Source: Microbacterium paraoxydans (lineage in GTDB: Bacteria > Actinomycetota > Actinomycetes > Actinomycetales > Microbacteriaceae). From it: a DNA stretch of 64,000 bases. This document shows, one piece after another, positions 53,484-61,087 of the stretch. Positions within the stretch are counted from its first letter, which is position 1; every line of letters begins with the position of its first letter. Location: positions 496,001 to 560,000 of the forward strand of contig NZ_JAGTUK010000002.1 in assembly GCF_018224615.1 (NCBI RefSeq), written 5' to 3'. The notes below the pieces were generated by a model. It was not told the origin of the DNA and ran no database searches. It saw only the letters and a list, made by a program, of their open reading frames with translations. The translations under genes were made by a program, and so were the position numbers.

Positions 53484-54893
53484 TCAGCGGCGCACGCGGG
53501 CCCTGGTCTTCGCGACGCCCGCAAGGGTCGCCCGCACGGGGGTGCCGAGGTAGAGCCCGAGGGAGGCGCCCGACGCGAGGGCGATGCCGATCACGGCGGC
53601 GTCGATGAGGGAGCCGCCCGTGGCGAGCATCCCGGCGGAGGTTCCGGCGGCGTGCACCATCTCCAGCAGCCCCTGGAACACCGCGACACCGGGCACGAGA
53701 GGCACGATCGCCGCGGTGGTCACCGCGACCGACGGCACGTGCAGGTTGTGCGCGATGAGCATGCCGATGAAGCTCGCGAGCAGTGCGCCGACCGCGCTCG
53801 CCGCGGCGGGGTGGAGGTGCAGCGCCACGGTGCCGGCGTAGCCCGCGAGCGTCACGGCGCTCAGCAGGGCGCTCACCAGGATGATCCGCAGTCCGGCGCC
53901 GTTGAACACCGCCACGGCGACCGCGATGATGACGGCGCCCGCGAACTGGTTCAGCAGCGGCCCGAACGGCGCGGGGTCGTCCGGCAGTCCCATCGTGAAG
54001 CCGAGCACCCCGCCCAGTTCGAGTCCGACGAGGATGCCGATCACCACGCCGAGGGTCTGCATCGTGAGGTCGAGGATGCGGCCGCCCGCGGTGAGCGCGA
54101 AGCCGTCGATCGCGTCCTGCGCGGCACCCACCACGGTGAGTCCCGCGAGCATGAGCACGATGCCGGAGGCGACGATGATCGACGGCCGGATGCCGACGAA
54201 GGGTTCCACGCCGGCGCTGCCGAGCGCCGAGACGGCGACCGCGACCACCGTGGTCACGAACCCGCCCGCGATCTGGCTGAAGAACAGCGGAACGCGCAGC
54301 CGGGCGAGCCCGGCCTGGGTGAGGGCGGCGCACAGGGCTGCGACGAACGTGAGCCCCACGATGATCGGGGAGGCGCCGAGCATGATGCTCACGCCCACCG
54401 CGAGCAGCGCCCTGGCGACGATCACGACGGGCTGCTGGTAGCGGAAGGGCATCCGCCGGATCACGCGGAACGCGGTGCGGGCGGACTCGAGGTCGAGCCC
54501 GCCGTCGATGTCGGCGACGAGGGCCTGCACGCGCTGGAGCTTGGCGTGGTCGGGGGCGGCCACCCGCACCACGCGCACGAGGGTCTCCGGCCAGACCTCG
54601 CCGCTCAAGTGGAACGACACCGTGATGGAGTTGTAGGTGACGTCGACCTGCACGCCCTTGAGTCCGTAGGCCTCGCACACGCGGGTGATGGCGAGGGTCA
54701 CCTCATGCGCCGAGGCGCCGACCGCGAACATCGACTCGCCGATGCGTGTCGCGAGGTCGAGCACGCGCGGCACGGTGCGCTCGTCGATGACGGGCAGGGC
54801 CTCCGTGTGCGCGACGCTCGACGGGTCGGTGTGCAGCAGCCGGCGGACGGAGGAGAGCAGTCGCTGGGGAGAACGCGCAGACATGGAGTCCAT
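53484..54893 (-). CDS. Threonine/serine exporter family protein (ThrE type)
   Basis: This 469-residue membrane protein has a hydrophilic N-terminal half (about residues 40-150; VLDLATRIGESMFAVGASAHEVTLAITRVCEAYGL) and about ten helices behind it, the layout of fused ThrE proteins (both halves in one chain). GLKGVQVDVTYNSITVSFHL is the typical region before the first helix. It exports small hydroxy amino acids in Corynebacterium, which is the family precedent. The ATG at 54893 is followed by a second ATG at 54884 as an alternative. Confidence 0.9.
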   Translation of the reverse strand: MDSMSARSPQRLLSSVRRLLHTDPSSVAHTEALPVIDERTVPRVLDLATRIGESMFAVGASAHEVTLAITRVCEAYGLKGVQVDVTYNSITVSFHLSGEVWPETLVRVVRVAAPDHAKLQRVQALVADIDGGLDLESARTAFRVIRRMPFRYQQPVVIVARALLAVGVSIMLGASPIIVGLTFVAALCAALTQAGLARLRVPLFFSQIAGGFVTTVVAVAVSALGSAGVEPFVGIRPSIIVASGIVLMLAGLTVVGAAQDAIDGFALTAGGRILDLTMQTLGVVIGILVGLELGGVLGFTMGLPDDPAPFGPLLNQFAGAVIIAVAVAVFNGAGLRIILVSALLSAVTLAGYAGTVALHLHPAAASAVGALLASFIGMLIAHNLHVPSVAVTTAAIVPLVPGVAVFQGLLEMVHAAGTSAGMLATGGSLIDAAVIGIALASGASLGLYLGTPVRATLAGVAKTRARVRR

Positions 54894-54936
54894 TCTCCCG
54901 CGGCGCGATCGCCCTCCCCGTCGTCCGGGCGGTGGG

Positions 54937-55944
54937 TCAGGCGCGACGCAGCTGGGCGGCGGCGGGGCAGTCGAACGGGTCGCGCGCGGCGAGCCCCACC
55001 CGGTTGAGGTAGTCGATCACGATCGCGTAGGAGCGCACCAGGCTCGTCTCGGTGTAGGCGATGCCGTTGACCGCGCAGTAGTCGCGCACGATCTCACGCG
55101 CCTTCGCCAGGTGCAGGCGCGACATGTTGGGGAACAGGTGGTGCTCGACCTGGTGGTTGAGGCCCCCCATCAGCCAGGTGACCCAGCGGCCGCCGTGGAT
55201 GTTGCGCGAGGTGCGCACCTGCTTGGAGAAGAAGTCGAGCTTGGCGTCGGGGGCGATGATCGGCATGCCCTTGTGGTTCGGGGCGAACGAGGCGCCCATG
55301 TACACGCCGAACACGGCGAGCTGCACGCCGAGGAACGCGAACGCCATGCCGAGCGGCAGCATCAGGAACACCGGGATCAGGATGATCGCGAAGCGTGCGA
55401 CGATGAGCGACAGCTCGATCCAGCGGCCCTTCACGTTCTTGCGGGTGAGCAGGTGGCGCAGGCCGATGTAGTGCAGGTTCAGGCCCTCGAGCGTCAGCAG
55501 CGGGAAGAACAGCCAGCCCTGCTTGCGGGTGATGAGTCGCACGAGCCCGCGGGACTGCGCCGCGTCGGTCTCCAGGAAGGAGATCGTGTCGACCTCGATG
55601 TCGGGGTCGCGGCCGACCTGGTTGGGGTTGCCGTGGTGGCGCGTGTGCTTGGAGTCCCACCAGTGGTAGCTCATGCCGACGATGCCGGCGAGGATGCGCG
55701 CGAGACGGAAGTTGGCGGGGCCGGACGACAGGATCTGCCGGTGGGCGGCCTCGTGCGCGAGGAAGGCGATCTGGGTGAAGACGATGCCGAGTGCCCCGGC
55801 GATGAGCAGCTGGAACCAGCTGTCGCCGAGCAGGAGGAAGCCGGTGACGCAGCCGGCGAGGGCCAGCAGCAGGGCGCCGCCGACGAGCGAGTAGAACACG
55901 GGGGTGCGCTGCAGCAGCCCGGTCTCCTTGACCACCTGCTGCAC
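54937..55944 (-). CDS. Membrane fatty acid desaturase, start uncertain
   Basis: This frame has the three histidine boxes of an acyl desaturase: HEAAH (residues 64-68), HTRHH (100-104) and the late QVEHH. Membrane helices lie before and between them. It introduces a double bond into membrane lipid acyl chains. The annotated start is the GTG at 55944, but 23 or more in-frame codons upstream read GPVRQTYAGTAEFPPLTRAYRD, which looks like the normal N-terminus of the family. No ATG, GTG or TTG exists between 55944 and the upstream stop at about 56116, so the real start may be non-canonical or lost. A short in-frame GTG product could also be functional. Confidence 0.85.
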   Translation of the reverse strand: MQQVVKETGLLQRTPVFYSLVGGALLLALAGCVTGFLLLGDSWFQLLIAGALGIVFTQIAFLAHEAAHRQILSSGPANFRLARILAGIVGMSYHWWDSKHTRHHGNPNQVGRDPDIEVDTISFLETDAAQSRGLVRLITRKQGWLFFPLLTLEGLNLHYIGLRHLLTRKNVKGRWIELSLIVARFAIILIPVFLMLPLGMAFAFLGVQLAVFGVYMGASFAPNHKGMPIIAPDAKLDFFSKQVRTSRNIHGGRWVTWLMGGLNHQVEHHLFPNMSRLHLAKAREIVRDYCAVNGIAYTETSLVRSYAIVIDYLNRVGLAARDPFDCPAAAQLRRA

Positions 55945-56169
55945 GTCGCGATACGCACGCGTCAGCGGGGGGAATTCGGCGGTGCCCGCGTAGGTCTGGC
56001 GGACGGGGCCGAGGGTGGAGACGGGGGTGTCAGTTCGGGTGAGGGAGATGATCCTCTCCTGTCGATCGGGAGCCCTTGAGCTGTCGAAGCCAAGGGCAGG
56101 TGCCGATCGCTGTCCTCAGGCTAACCCCGTCCGCATACGCCGCACGGCATGCGTCGGAGGCGGGCGCGC

Positions 56170-56604
56170 TCAGATGCGGCGGGGGCCGGGGCCGTCCTCG
56201 CCGAGGGCGTCCTCCGGGTTGAGCAGACGGCACGCCTTGAGCGACAGGCAGCCGCAGCCGATGCAGCCGGTGAGCTCGCGCTGCAGGTGCTCGAGCTGGG
56301 TGCGGCGCTCTTCGAGCTGGGCGCGCCATTGCTTCGCGACCCGGCGCCAGTCGGCGTGCGAGGGTGGCGTGTCGAGCGGCAGCGTCTGGAAGAGTTCCTG
56401 CACTTCGCTGAGGGGGATGCCGATGCGCTTCGCAACGACGATGAGCGACACGCGGCGCAGCATGTGGCGGCGGTAGCGGCGCTGGTTCCCCGCGGTGCGG
56501 GTGGAGGAGATCAGGCCGAGCTGCTCGTAGAAGTGCAGGGCGGAGGCGGCGACACCCGTGCGCCGCGTGACCTCCCCGATCGGGAGCAGATCCTCCGGTT
56601 CCAC
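56170..56604 (-). CDS. soxR: Redox-sensitive MerR-type regulator SoxR
   Basis: This 144-residue MerR-family protein opens with LLPIGEVTRRTGVAASALHFYEQLGLI, then a coiled-coil, then the [2Fe-2S] cluster motif CIGCGC-x5-C (Cys114, Cys117, Cys119, Cys125), which defines SoxR. SoxR activates promoters with long spacers when its cluster is oxidised, usually by redox-cycling compounds. I chose the GTG at 56604, with GAGGAGGGA upstream; earlier in-frame ATGs (56682, 56706) lie inside the SoxR box and give a non-family extension. The exporter gene on the other side is the likely target. Confidence 0.93.
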   Translation of the reverse strand: MEPEDLLPIGEVTRRTGVAASALHFYEQLGLISSTRTAGNQRRYRRHMLRRVSLIVVAKRIGIPLSEVQELFQTLPLDTPPSHADWRRVAKQWRAQLEERRTQLEHLQRELTGCIGCGCLSLKACRLLNPEDALGEDGPGPRRI

Positions 56605-56656
56605 GCGCCGTCCCTCCTCGTCATCCGGACGACTGCGGGCGTTCTCGCCGCAGCGC

Positions 56657-56687
56657 TTGACCTCAACATTACTTGAGGTCATAGCGT
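56657..56687 (+). promoter_or_regulatory. SoxR box and 19-bp-spacer promoter before the MFS gene
   Basis: A perfect inverted repeat, TGACCTCAA-N6-TTGAGGTCA (56658-56681), contains CCTCAA/TTGAGG as in known SoxR boxes. It sits between a -35 TTGACC (56657-56662) and a -10 TAGCGT (56682-56687), spaced by 19 bp, the elongated spacer that MerR-family activators require. The plus-strand exporter gene starts at 56752, so activation of that gene is expected. Confidence 0.88.
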
Positions 56688-56751
56688 GGCGCACGGCCGC
56701 CGACAAGCGCGGCCGCGGGGTGTGCGCCCCGCCGACGCCGCGAAGGAACCC

Positions 56752-58200
56752 ATGTCCTCTTCAATGACCTCGACCCCGTCCGCCGGAAGCTGGCGCGAGC
56801 TCCTCGGGAGCCGGTACGCGCCGGTCGCCGCCGTGCTCGCGGGCGGCGTGCTCCTGGAGGCGAGCAACGTGTACCTCACCACGAGCCTCCTGCCCACGAT
56901 CGTCGCCGACATCGGCGGCGCCGAGTTCTACGCGTGGACCATGACGATGTTCCTCCTGGCGTCGGTGATCAGCTCGATGCTGGTGAGCCGTGTGCTCACG
57001 CGGCAGGGCGCCGTGCGGGCGTACCTGCTCGCGCTGGGGCTGTTCGCCCTGGGTTCACTGCTGTGCGCCGCGAGTCCGTGGATGGCGGCGTTGCTCGTGG
57101 GCCGGGCGGTGCAGGGCCTCGGCGGTGGACTGCTCGCGGGGCTCGGCTACGCCCTCATCCAGCGGGCCCTTCCGGAGCGGCTCTGGGCACGCGGGGCCGC
57201 GCTGGTATCGGCCATGTGGGGCGTGGGCAACCTCGTCGGCCCGGTCGTCGGCGGGATCTTCGCACAGCTCGACGCCTGGCGAGTGACGTTCGTCGGGCTC
57301 GCGGTCGTCTCGGCGCTGATCGGCGTCGTGGTGGTGCGCGCCCTGCCGCGGACGACCCGCACGCGCTCCGGCGATCCGGTGCCGTGGGCCTCGCTCGTGC
57401 TGCTCGCGGGCGGTGTGGCGGCGGTCGGCGTCGCGAGTGTGGTTCCGACCGGGATCGCCACCGCGGTCGCGCTGGTGGTGGGTGCGGCGCTCGGCCTGTG
57501 GTTCCTCCGGCACGAGCGCCGCGGACGCGTCGGCATCCTCCCGCGCGTCACCTTCGCACGCGGCTCGTCGCTCGGCTGGGTGTACCTGACGGTCGCGATC
57601 CTGGCGTTCGGCATCGGCACCGAGGCCTTCATCCCGCTGTTCGGCCAGCAGATCGGCGGCCTCATGCCGTTCGTGGCCGGACTGCTCGGCGCGGCGCTCT
57701 CGCTCGGGTGGTCGGTCACGCAGATGTTCACCGCGAACGCCACCGGCATCCGCTCGCGTCGGGTGCTCATCACGCTCGGCCCGCTCACGGTCGCGCTCGG
57801 GCTCGCCGCCTACGGGCTGCTCCAGCAGGCAGGGCCGTCGGTGTTCGTGGTGGCGCTGTGGTTCGTCACGCTGTTCGTCGCCGGAGCGGGAATCGGCCTG
57901 GGCTTCCCGCACCTCACGGTCGCCGCGCTCGGCAGTACGCGCGATGACGAGGAGGGGGCGAAGGCGGCGGCCGCGGTGAACACCGTGTTCCTCATCGCCA
58001 GCGCCTTCAGTGCGGCGCTGGCCGGCGTGCTCGTGAACCTCGCGGTTCCCGACCTCGTCGGCTCGGCCCGTCTGCTGATGCTGACGTTCGCGGTGGTGTC
58101 GGTGCTCGGTGTGATGCTGGCGCGTGGGGCGAGCTGGGGCATCGGGATCGGTGCCACGGAGGAGTCCGATGTCGGGCAGAATCGCTCCGTCGCCCCCTGA
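56752..58200 (+). CDS. MFS multidrug exporter, SoxR-controlled
   Basis: This 482-residue major facilitator protein has about 14 helices, the drug-exporter-type layout. Family landmarks are YLTTSLLPTIVADIGGAEFYAWTMTMFLLASVIS and VGRAVQGLGGGLLAGLGYALIQRALPERLWARG. The ATG at 56752, with GAAGGAACCC upstream, is the most likely start; the ATG at 56686 lies within the promoter. It would export redox-active toxins that trigger SoxR. The VOC gene 14 bp downstream is probably co-transcribed. Confidence 0.9.
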   Translation: MSSSMTSTPSAGSWRELLGSRYAPVAAVLAGGVLLEASNVYLTTSLLPTIVADIGGAEFYAWTMTMFLLASVISSMLVSRVLTRQGAVRAYLLALGLFALGSLLCAASPWMAALLVGRAVQGLGGGLLAGLGYALIQRALPERLWARGAALVSAMWGVGNLVGPVVGGIFAQLDAWRVTFVGLAVVSALIGVVVVRALPRTTRTRSGDPVPWASLVLLAGGVAAVGVASVVPTGIATAVALVVGAALGLWFLRHERRGRVGILPRVTFARGSSLGWVYLTVAILAFGIGTEAFIPLFGQQIGGLMPFVAGLLGAALSLGWSVTQMFTANATGIRSRRVLITLGPLTVALGLAAYGLLQQAGPSVFVVALWFVTLFVAGAGIGLGFPHLTVAALGSTRDDEEGAKAAAAVNTVFLIASAFSAALAGVLVNLAVPDLVGSARLLMLTFAVVSVLGVMLARGASWGIGIGATEESDVGQNRSVAP

Positions 58201-58214
58201 CACGAGGAGAACCC

Positions 58215-58589
58215 ATGACGTCCCTGCTCACCGGACTCGACCACGTCCAGCTGCCAGTCGCCGATCTCGCGGCGGCCGTCGCGTGGTACGAGCGCGTGCT
58301 CGACTACCGGGTCCTGACGGACTACGGGACGAGCGCCATGCTGCGGGTCGATGGCGGGCCCGACCTCATGCTGTGGGCGGCGCCGGGTCACGAGGCCGTG
58401 CGGCTCGTTGTCGCGGGGGAGGAGCGTCCCCTCTTCTTCCTGAGGACCGACCAGATCGACCTTCTGGCCGACCGTTTCGACCGAGAGAGCGTGAGGGTGG
58501 CGAGCTTCGACGATGGCGGGTTCGCGCGATTCCTCAAGTTCTTCGACCCGGACGGCAACCACCTGGGTCTCATCCAGTTCGCCGAGTGA
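58215..58589 (+). CDS. VOC family protein in the SoxR-controlled operon
   Basis: This 124-residue protein has the VOC fold pattern (LTGLDHVQLPVADLAAAVAWYERVLDY, then DDGGFARFLKFFDPDGNHLGLIQF) and is a paralogue of the 49588 product. It starts 14 nt after the MFS stop, with GAGGAGAACCC upstream, so it is likely activated by SoxR as well. A role in inactivating a redox-active or aromatic antibiotic is plausible but not shown. Metal-ligand positions include His in DHVQLP and a C-terminal Glu. Confidence 0.9.
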   Translation: MTSLLTGLDHVQLPVADLAAAVAWYERVLDYRVLTDYGTSAMLRVDGGPDLMLWAAPGHEAVRLVVAGEERPLFFLRTDQIDLLADRFDRESVRVASFDDGGFARFLKFFDPDGNHLGLIQFAE

Positions 58590-58599
58590 CGCGGTCGCC

Positions 58600-58622
58600 C
58601 GTCCCGCGGAGTCAGCGGGACG
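58600..58622. terminator. Hairpin between convergent genes
   Basis: An 8-bp stem CGTCCCGC/GCGGGACG with a 7-nt loop overlaps the stop of the minus-strand small protein gene and lies 11 bp after the VOC stop. Confidence 0.5.
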
Positions 58623-58818
58623 TGGGCGGGAGCTTGTCGACGCCGTGGCGGTTCGGCTTGTCCGGCTCCGCGGCGGTGTCCGGCGACACCGTCGACGAGC
58701 CGGGCGGGGTGTCCGACGTCGGATAGTGGGGCTCCTCGATCTCCACGGCCTTGTCGCGCTCCTCGCGCGGCGGCAGGTGGTCGAGCGGCTGGGCGATGTC
58801 ATCGGGGTGGTGGCTCAT
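58612..58818 (-). CDS. Small hydrophilic protein of unknown function
   Basis: This 68-residue protein begins SHHPDDIAQPLDHLPPREERDKAVEIEEPHYPTSDTPP and is rich in Pro, Asp, Glu and His. It has no membrane segment or recognised domain and looks intrinsically disordered. Convergent gene order with a shared terminator hairpin, and a composition that does not look like a frame shadow, support it; the ribosome site is weak. No function is suggested. Confidence 0.5.
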   Translation of the reverse strand: MSHHPDDIAQPLDHLPPREERDKAVEIEEPHYPTSDTPPGSSTVSPDTAAEPDKPNRHGVDKLPPTSR

Positions 58819-58968
58819 GCGCCCAGGGTCGGTCCGCCCGACGACGTGGACCAGGGGGTTGCGGAGCCGCGGACGATGTGGTGGCCGCTGCTCTGTCGGG
58901 CGCCGGGTCGCTGGGCTATCGTCGGGACAGCCCCCGCGCGGGCCGGGGCGCGAGCGCGAAGGAGCGAC

Positions 58969-60288
58969 ATGGAACGGGTCGACACGGTCGTGGTGGGTGC
59001 GGGTGTCGCGGGGCTGACGGCCGCCCGGCTGCTGCGCGACGCGGGGCGCACCGTGGTGGTGCTGGAGGCGCGCGACCGCGTGGGCGGGCGCGTGTACACC
59101 GACCGCACGGACGGCGCCACGGATCTCGGCGCCTCGTGGATCCACGGTGTGGACGGCAGCCCGGTCGCGGCAGCGGCTGCCGCCTTCGGCATGCGCACGG
59201 TGGAGTTCACGGTCGGCGGGTACCAGGTGGACAGCCGCCCGATCGCCTACTACGGACCCGACGGGCGGCGACTGTCGGACGAGGCCGCTCGCGCGTTCGC
59301 GGCCGACGTGCACGCGGTCGACGCCGCCCTGCCGGAGGTGATCGCCGCGTCGGCGCCTGAGGCGTCGTATCGCGAGGTCACGGAAGAGGTCCTGGCGCGG
59401 CAGGGGTGGGATACGGAGCGCGCCCAGCGCGTGCGGGAATATCTGGAGCACCGTGCGGAGGAGCAGTACGGCGCGTGGATCGAGGACCTCGCGGCGCACG
59501 GGCTCGACGACGACCAGATCGACGGCGACGAGGTCGTGTTCCCCGACGGTTACGGCGTGCTGCCCGAGCGGCTGGCGCAGGGGCTCGACGTGCGGCTCGA
59601 CCACGTGGTGACGGCCGTGGACTGGACCGACGGGGTGCTGGTGCACACCGGGCGCGGCGTGTTCGCGGGCGACACCGCGGTCGTGACGCTGCCGGTCGGC
59701 GTGCTCCGCTCCGGAGCGGTCGACATCGTGCCTCCGCTGCCCTCGGTCAATGCCGCCGCGCTCGGGCGGCTGCGCATGAACGCGTTCGAGAAGGTGTTCC
59801 TGCGCTTCGCGGAGCGGTTCTGGGACGAGGGCGTGTACGCCGTGCGGCAGCAGGGGCCGGAGTCGCGGTGGTGGCACTCCTGGTACGACCTCACGGCCGC
59901 GCACGGGGAGCCGACGCTGCTCACGTTCGCGGCGGGTCCGGCGGCGACCGCGACGAGGGACTGGGACGACGAGCGGGTCGTGGCCTCGGTCATGGCGCAG
60001 CTGCGCCGGTTGTACGGCGACGGTGTCCCGGAGCCGGTCGGGGTGCACCGCACCGCGTGGCAGGACGACCCGTTTTCACACGGCTCGTACGCCTACATGA
60101 CCCTGGGCTCCACGACCGCCGACCACGACGATCTCGCGACGCCGATCGGCGGCGTGCTGCACCTCGCCGGGGAGGCCACGTGGACCGACGACCCCGCGAC
60201 CGTGCCGGCCGCGATGCTGTCGGGTCACCGGGCCGCGGAGCGCATCCTCGGCGCGGCGGTGCCGATCGAGCGGCTCTGGGCCGGCTGA
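58969..60288 (+). CDS. Flavin monoamine oxidase family protein
   Basis: This 439-residue FAD enzyme opens with the dinucleotide motif VVVGAGVAGLTAARLL and the second FAD segment VVVLEARDRVGGRVYTDR (arginine-rich GGR loop), both typical of monoamine and polyamine oxidases. The C-terminal TPIGGVLHLAGEATWTDDPATVPAAMLSGHRAAERIL is the expected FAD-closing motif. It oxidises a primary or secondary amine, releasing hydrogen peroxide; substrates are unknown. The ATG at 58969 follows GAAGGAGCGAC. The upstream frame overlaps the small minus-strand gene and is not conserved. Confidence 0.9.
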   Translation: MERVDTVVVGAGVAGLTAARLLRDAGRTVVVLEARDRVGGRVYTDRTDGATDLGASWIHGVDGSPVAAAAAAFGMRTVEFTVGGYQVDSRPIAYYGPDGRRLSDEAARAFAADVHAVDAALPEVIAASAPEASYREVTEEVLARQGWDTERAQRVREYLEHRAEEQYGAWIEDLAAHGLDDDQIDGDEVVFPDGYGVLPERLAQGLDVRLDHVVTAVDWTDGVLVHTGRGVFAGDTAVVTLPVGVLRSGAVDIVPPLPSVNAAALGRLRMNAFEKVFLRFAERFWDEGVYAVRQQGPESRWWHSWYDLTAAHGEPTLLTFAAGPAATATRDWDDERVVASVMAQLRRLYGDGVPEPVGVHRTAWQDDPFSHGSYAYMTLGSTTADHDDLATPIGGVLHLAGEATWTDDPATVPAAMLSGHRAAERILGAAVPIERLWAG

Positions 60289-60363
60289 GCCTGCGGCAGG
60301 CGCGGGCGGCTTCGCGAGTGTGGGGCCTGGGGCGGCGGCGGTCAAGGCCCTGCGCTGGCGGCG

Positions 60364-60392
60364 GTCGGTGCCCCTACGGTCGGGGCACCGAC
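60364..60392 (+). promoter_or_regulatory. Hairpin directly upstream of a strong ribosome site
   Basis: A perfect 11-bp stem (GTCGGTGCCCC and complement) with a 7-nt loop ends where the AAAGGAGG ribosome site (60393-60400) of the next gene starts. It may stabilise the mRNA, act as a terminator for the amine oxidase gene, or contain the promoter. Confidence 0.5.
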
Positions 60393-60406
60393 AAAGGAGG
60401 CATGAC

Positions 60407-60571
60407 ATGAGCGATCCGCAGAACACGCAGGGCACTCCGGGGGCCGATGAAGAGGCCGACACCGCCTCGGGCGGCGCTCCCGACGAGGGCGGCGACACGA
60501 CCGACGAGGTGCTCGAGCGCGAGACGACGGACGACGAGGGTCGCCCGCTCGACAACCCGTCCGGCGGCTGA
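60407..60571 (+). CDS. Small acidic protein of unknown function
   Basis: This 54-residue protein is strongly acidic (ADEEADTASGG, TDDEGRPLDNPSGG) and has no membrane segment. The ribosome site AAAGGAGG, a near-perfect match, sits 6 nt before the ATG at 60407, a strong sign of real translation despite the short length. The composition looks disordered. The ATG at 60402 is out of frame. Confidence 0.65.
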   Translation: MSDPQNTQGTPGADEEADTASGGAPDEGGDTTDEVLERETTDDEGRPLDNPSGG

Positions 60572-60629
60572 CCGCGCGGGGCGGCGGCGGGTCAGGATCG
60601 GTCCAGGTGCCTCGGGTTACCCTCGGGTC

Positions 60630-60998
60630 ATGCGCCGATTCGCCGTCGTCCCCCTGCTCCTCACCGCCGGGCTCCTCGCGGGCTGCTCGCAGGTCACACA
60701 GGCGGCCGGTGATGCCCTCGGGGTGGATGTGCAGGGCGCGTGCGCCACGATCGACGAGGCCTACGCGCAGTATCAGGGTCTGCTCGACCAGGGCGGCGCG
60801 ACGGCGGAGCAGGCCGATGCCGCGCGGGATCGGCTGGTGGCGACCCTCGACGATCTGGCGGCCGGGATCGACGGGCATCTCGGAGACGTGATCGCGTCGG
60901 GGGCGGATCAGCTGGGCGGCATGAGCGATCTGCAGGCGCCGGAGACGATCGAGGCGGTGGAGCAGCTGCACGAGTCGCTCGGCGCGTTCTGCGGCTGA
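60630..60998 (+). CDS. Small lipoprotein of unknown function
   Basis: This 122-residue protein has a clear lipoprotein signal ending LLAGC (Cys19), followed by an Ala/Asp/Gln-rich, helical mature part with no recognised domain (TIDEAYAQYQGLLDQGGATAEQADAARDRLVATLDDLAAGI, cut here to its character). A TACCCT -10-like element lies close to the start, so the mRNA may be almost leaderless. No partner is evident; the MarR-controlled exporter lies just downstream. Confidence 0.75.
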   Translation: MRRFAVVPLLLTAGLLAGCSQVTQAAGDALGVDVQGACATIDEAYAQYQGLLDQGGATAEQADAARDRLVATLDDLAAGIDGHLGDVIASGADQLGGMSDLQAPETIEAVEQLHESLGAFCG

Positions 60999-61020
60999 CG
61001 GGACAGGGGCCCGCCCGATA

Positions 61021-61064
61021 GTTGCGTTTTCGCAACCATCGGCGTATGGTTGATCTCGATCAAC
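61021..61064 (+). promoter_or_regulatory. Promoter with two inverted repeats before the MFS/MarR operon
   Basis: TTGCGT (61022-61027) and TATGGT (61045-61050) form a 17-bp-spaced promoter. Two inverted repeats overlap it: GTTGCG-N4-CGCAAC (61021-61036) at the -35 and GTTGATC-N2-GATCAAC (61049-61064) at and after the -10. Both share GTTG/CAAC ends. MarR-family repressors bind such repeats and block the promoter. Confidence 0.75.
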
Positions 61065-61087
61065 TTTCTACGCAGGAGCGTTTCCCC

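Noticed and set aside
56170..56706. Longer SoxR start at 56706 or 56682
   Set aside because: These ATGs lie inside the SoxR box and add residues not typical of SoxR; the GTG at 56604 has a good ribosome site and the usual N-terminus.
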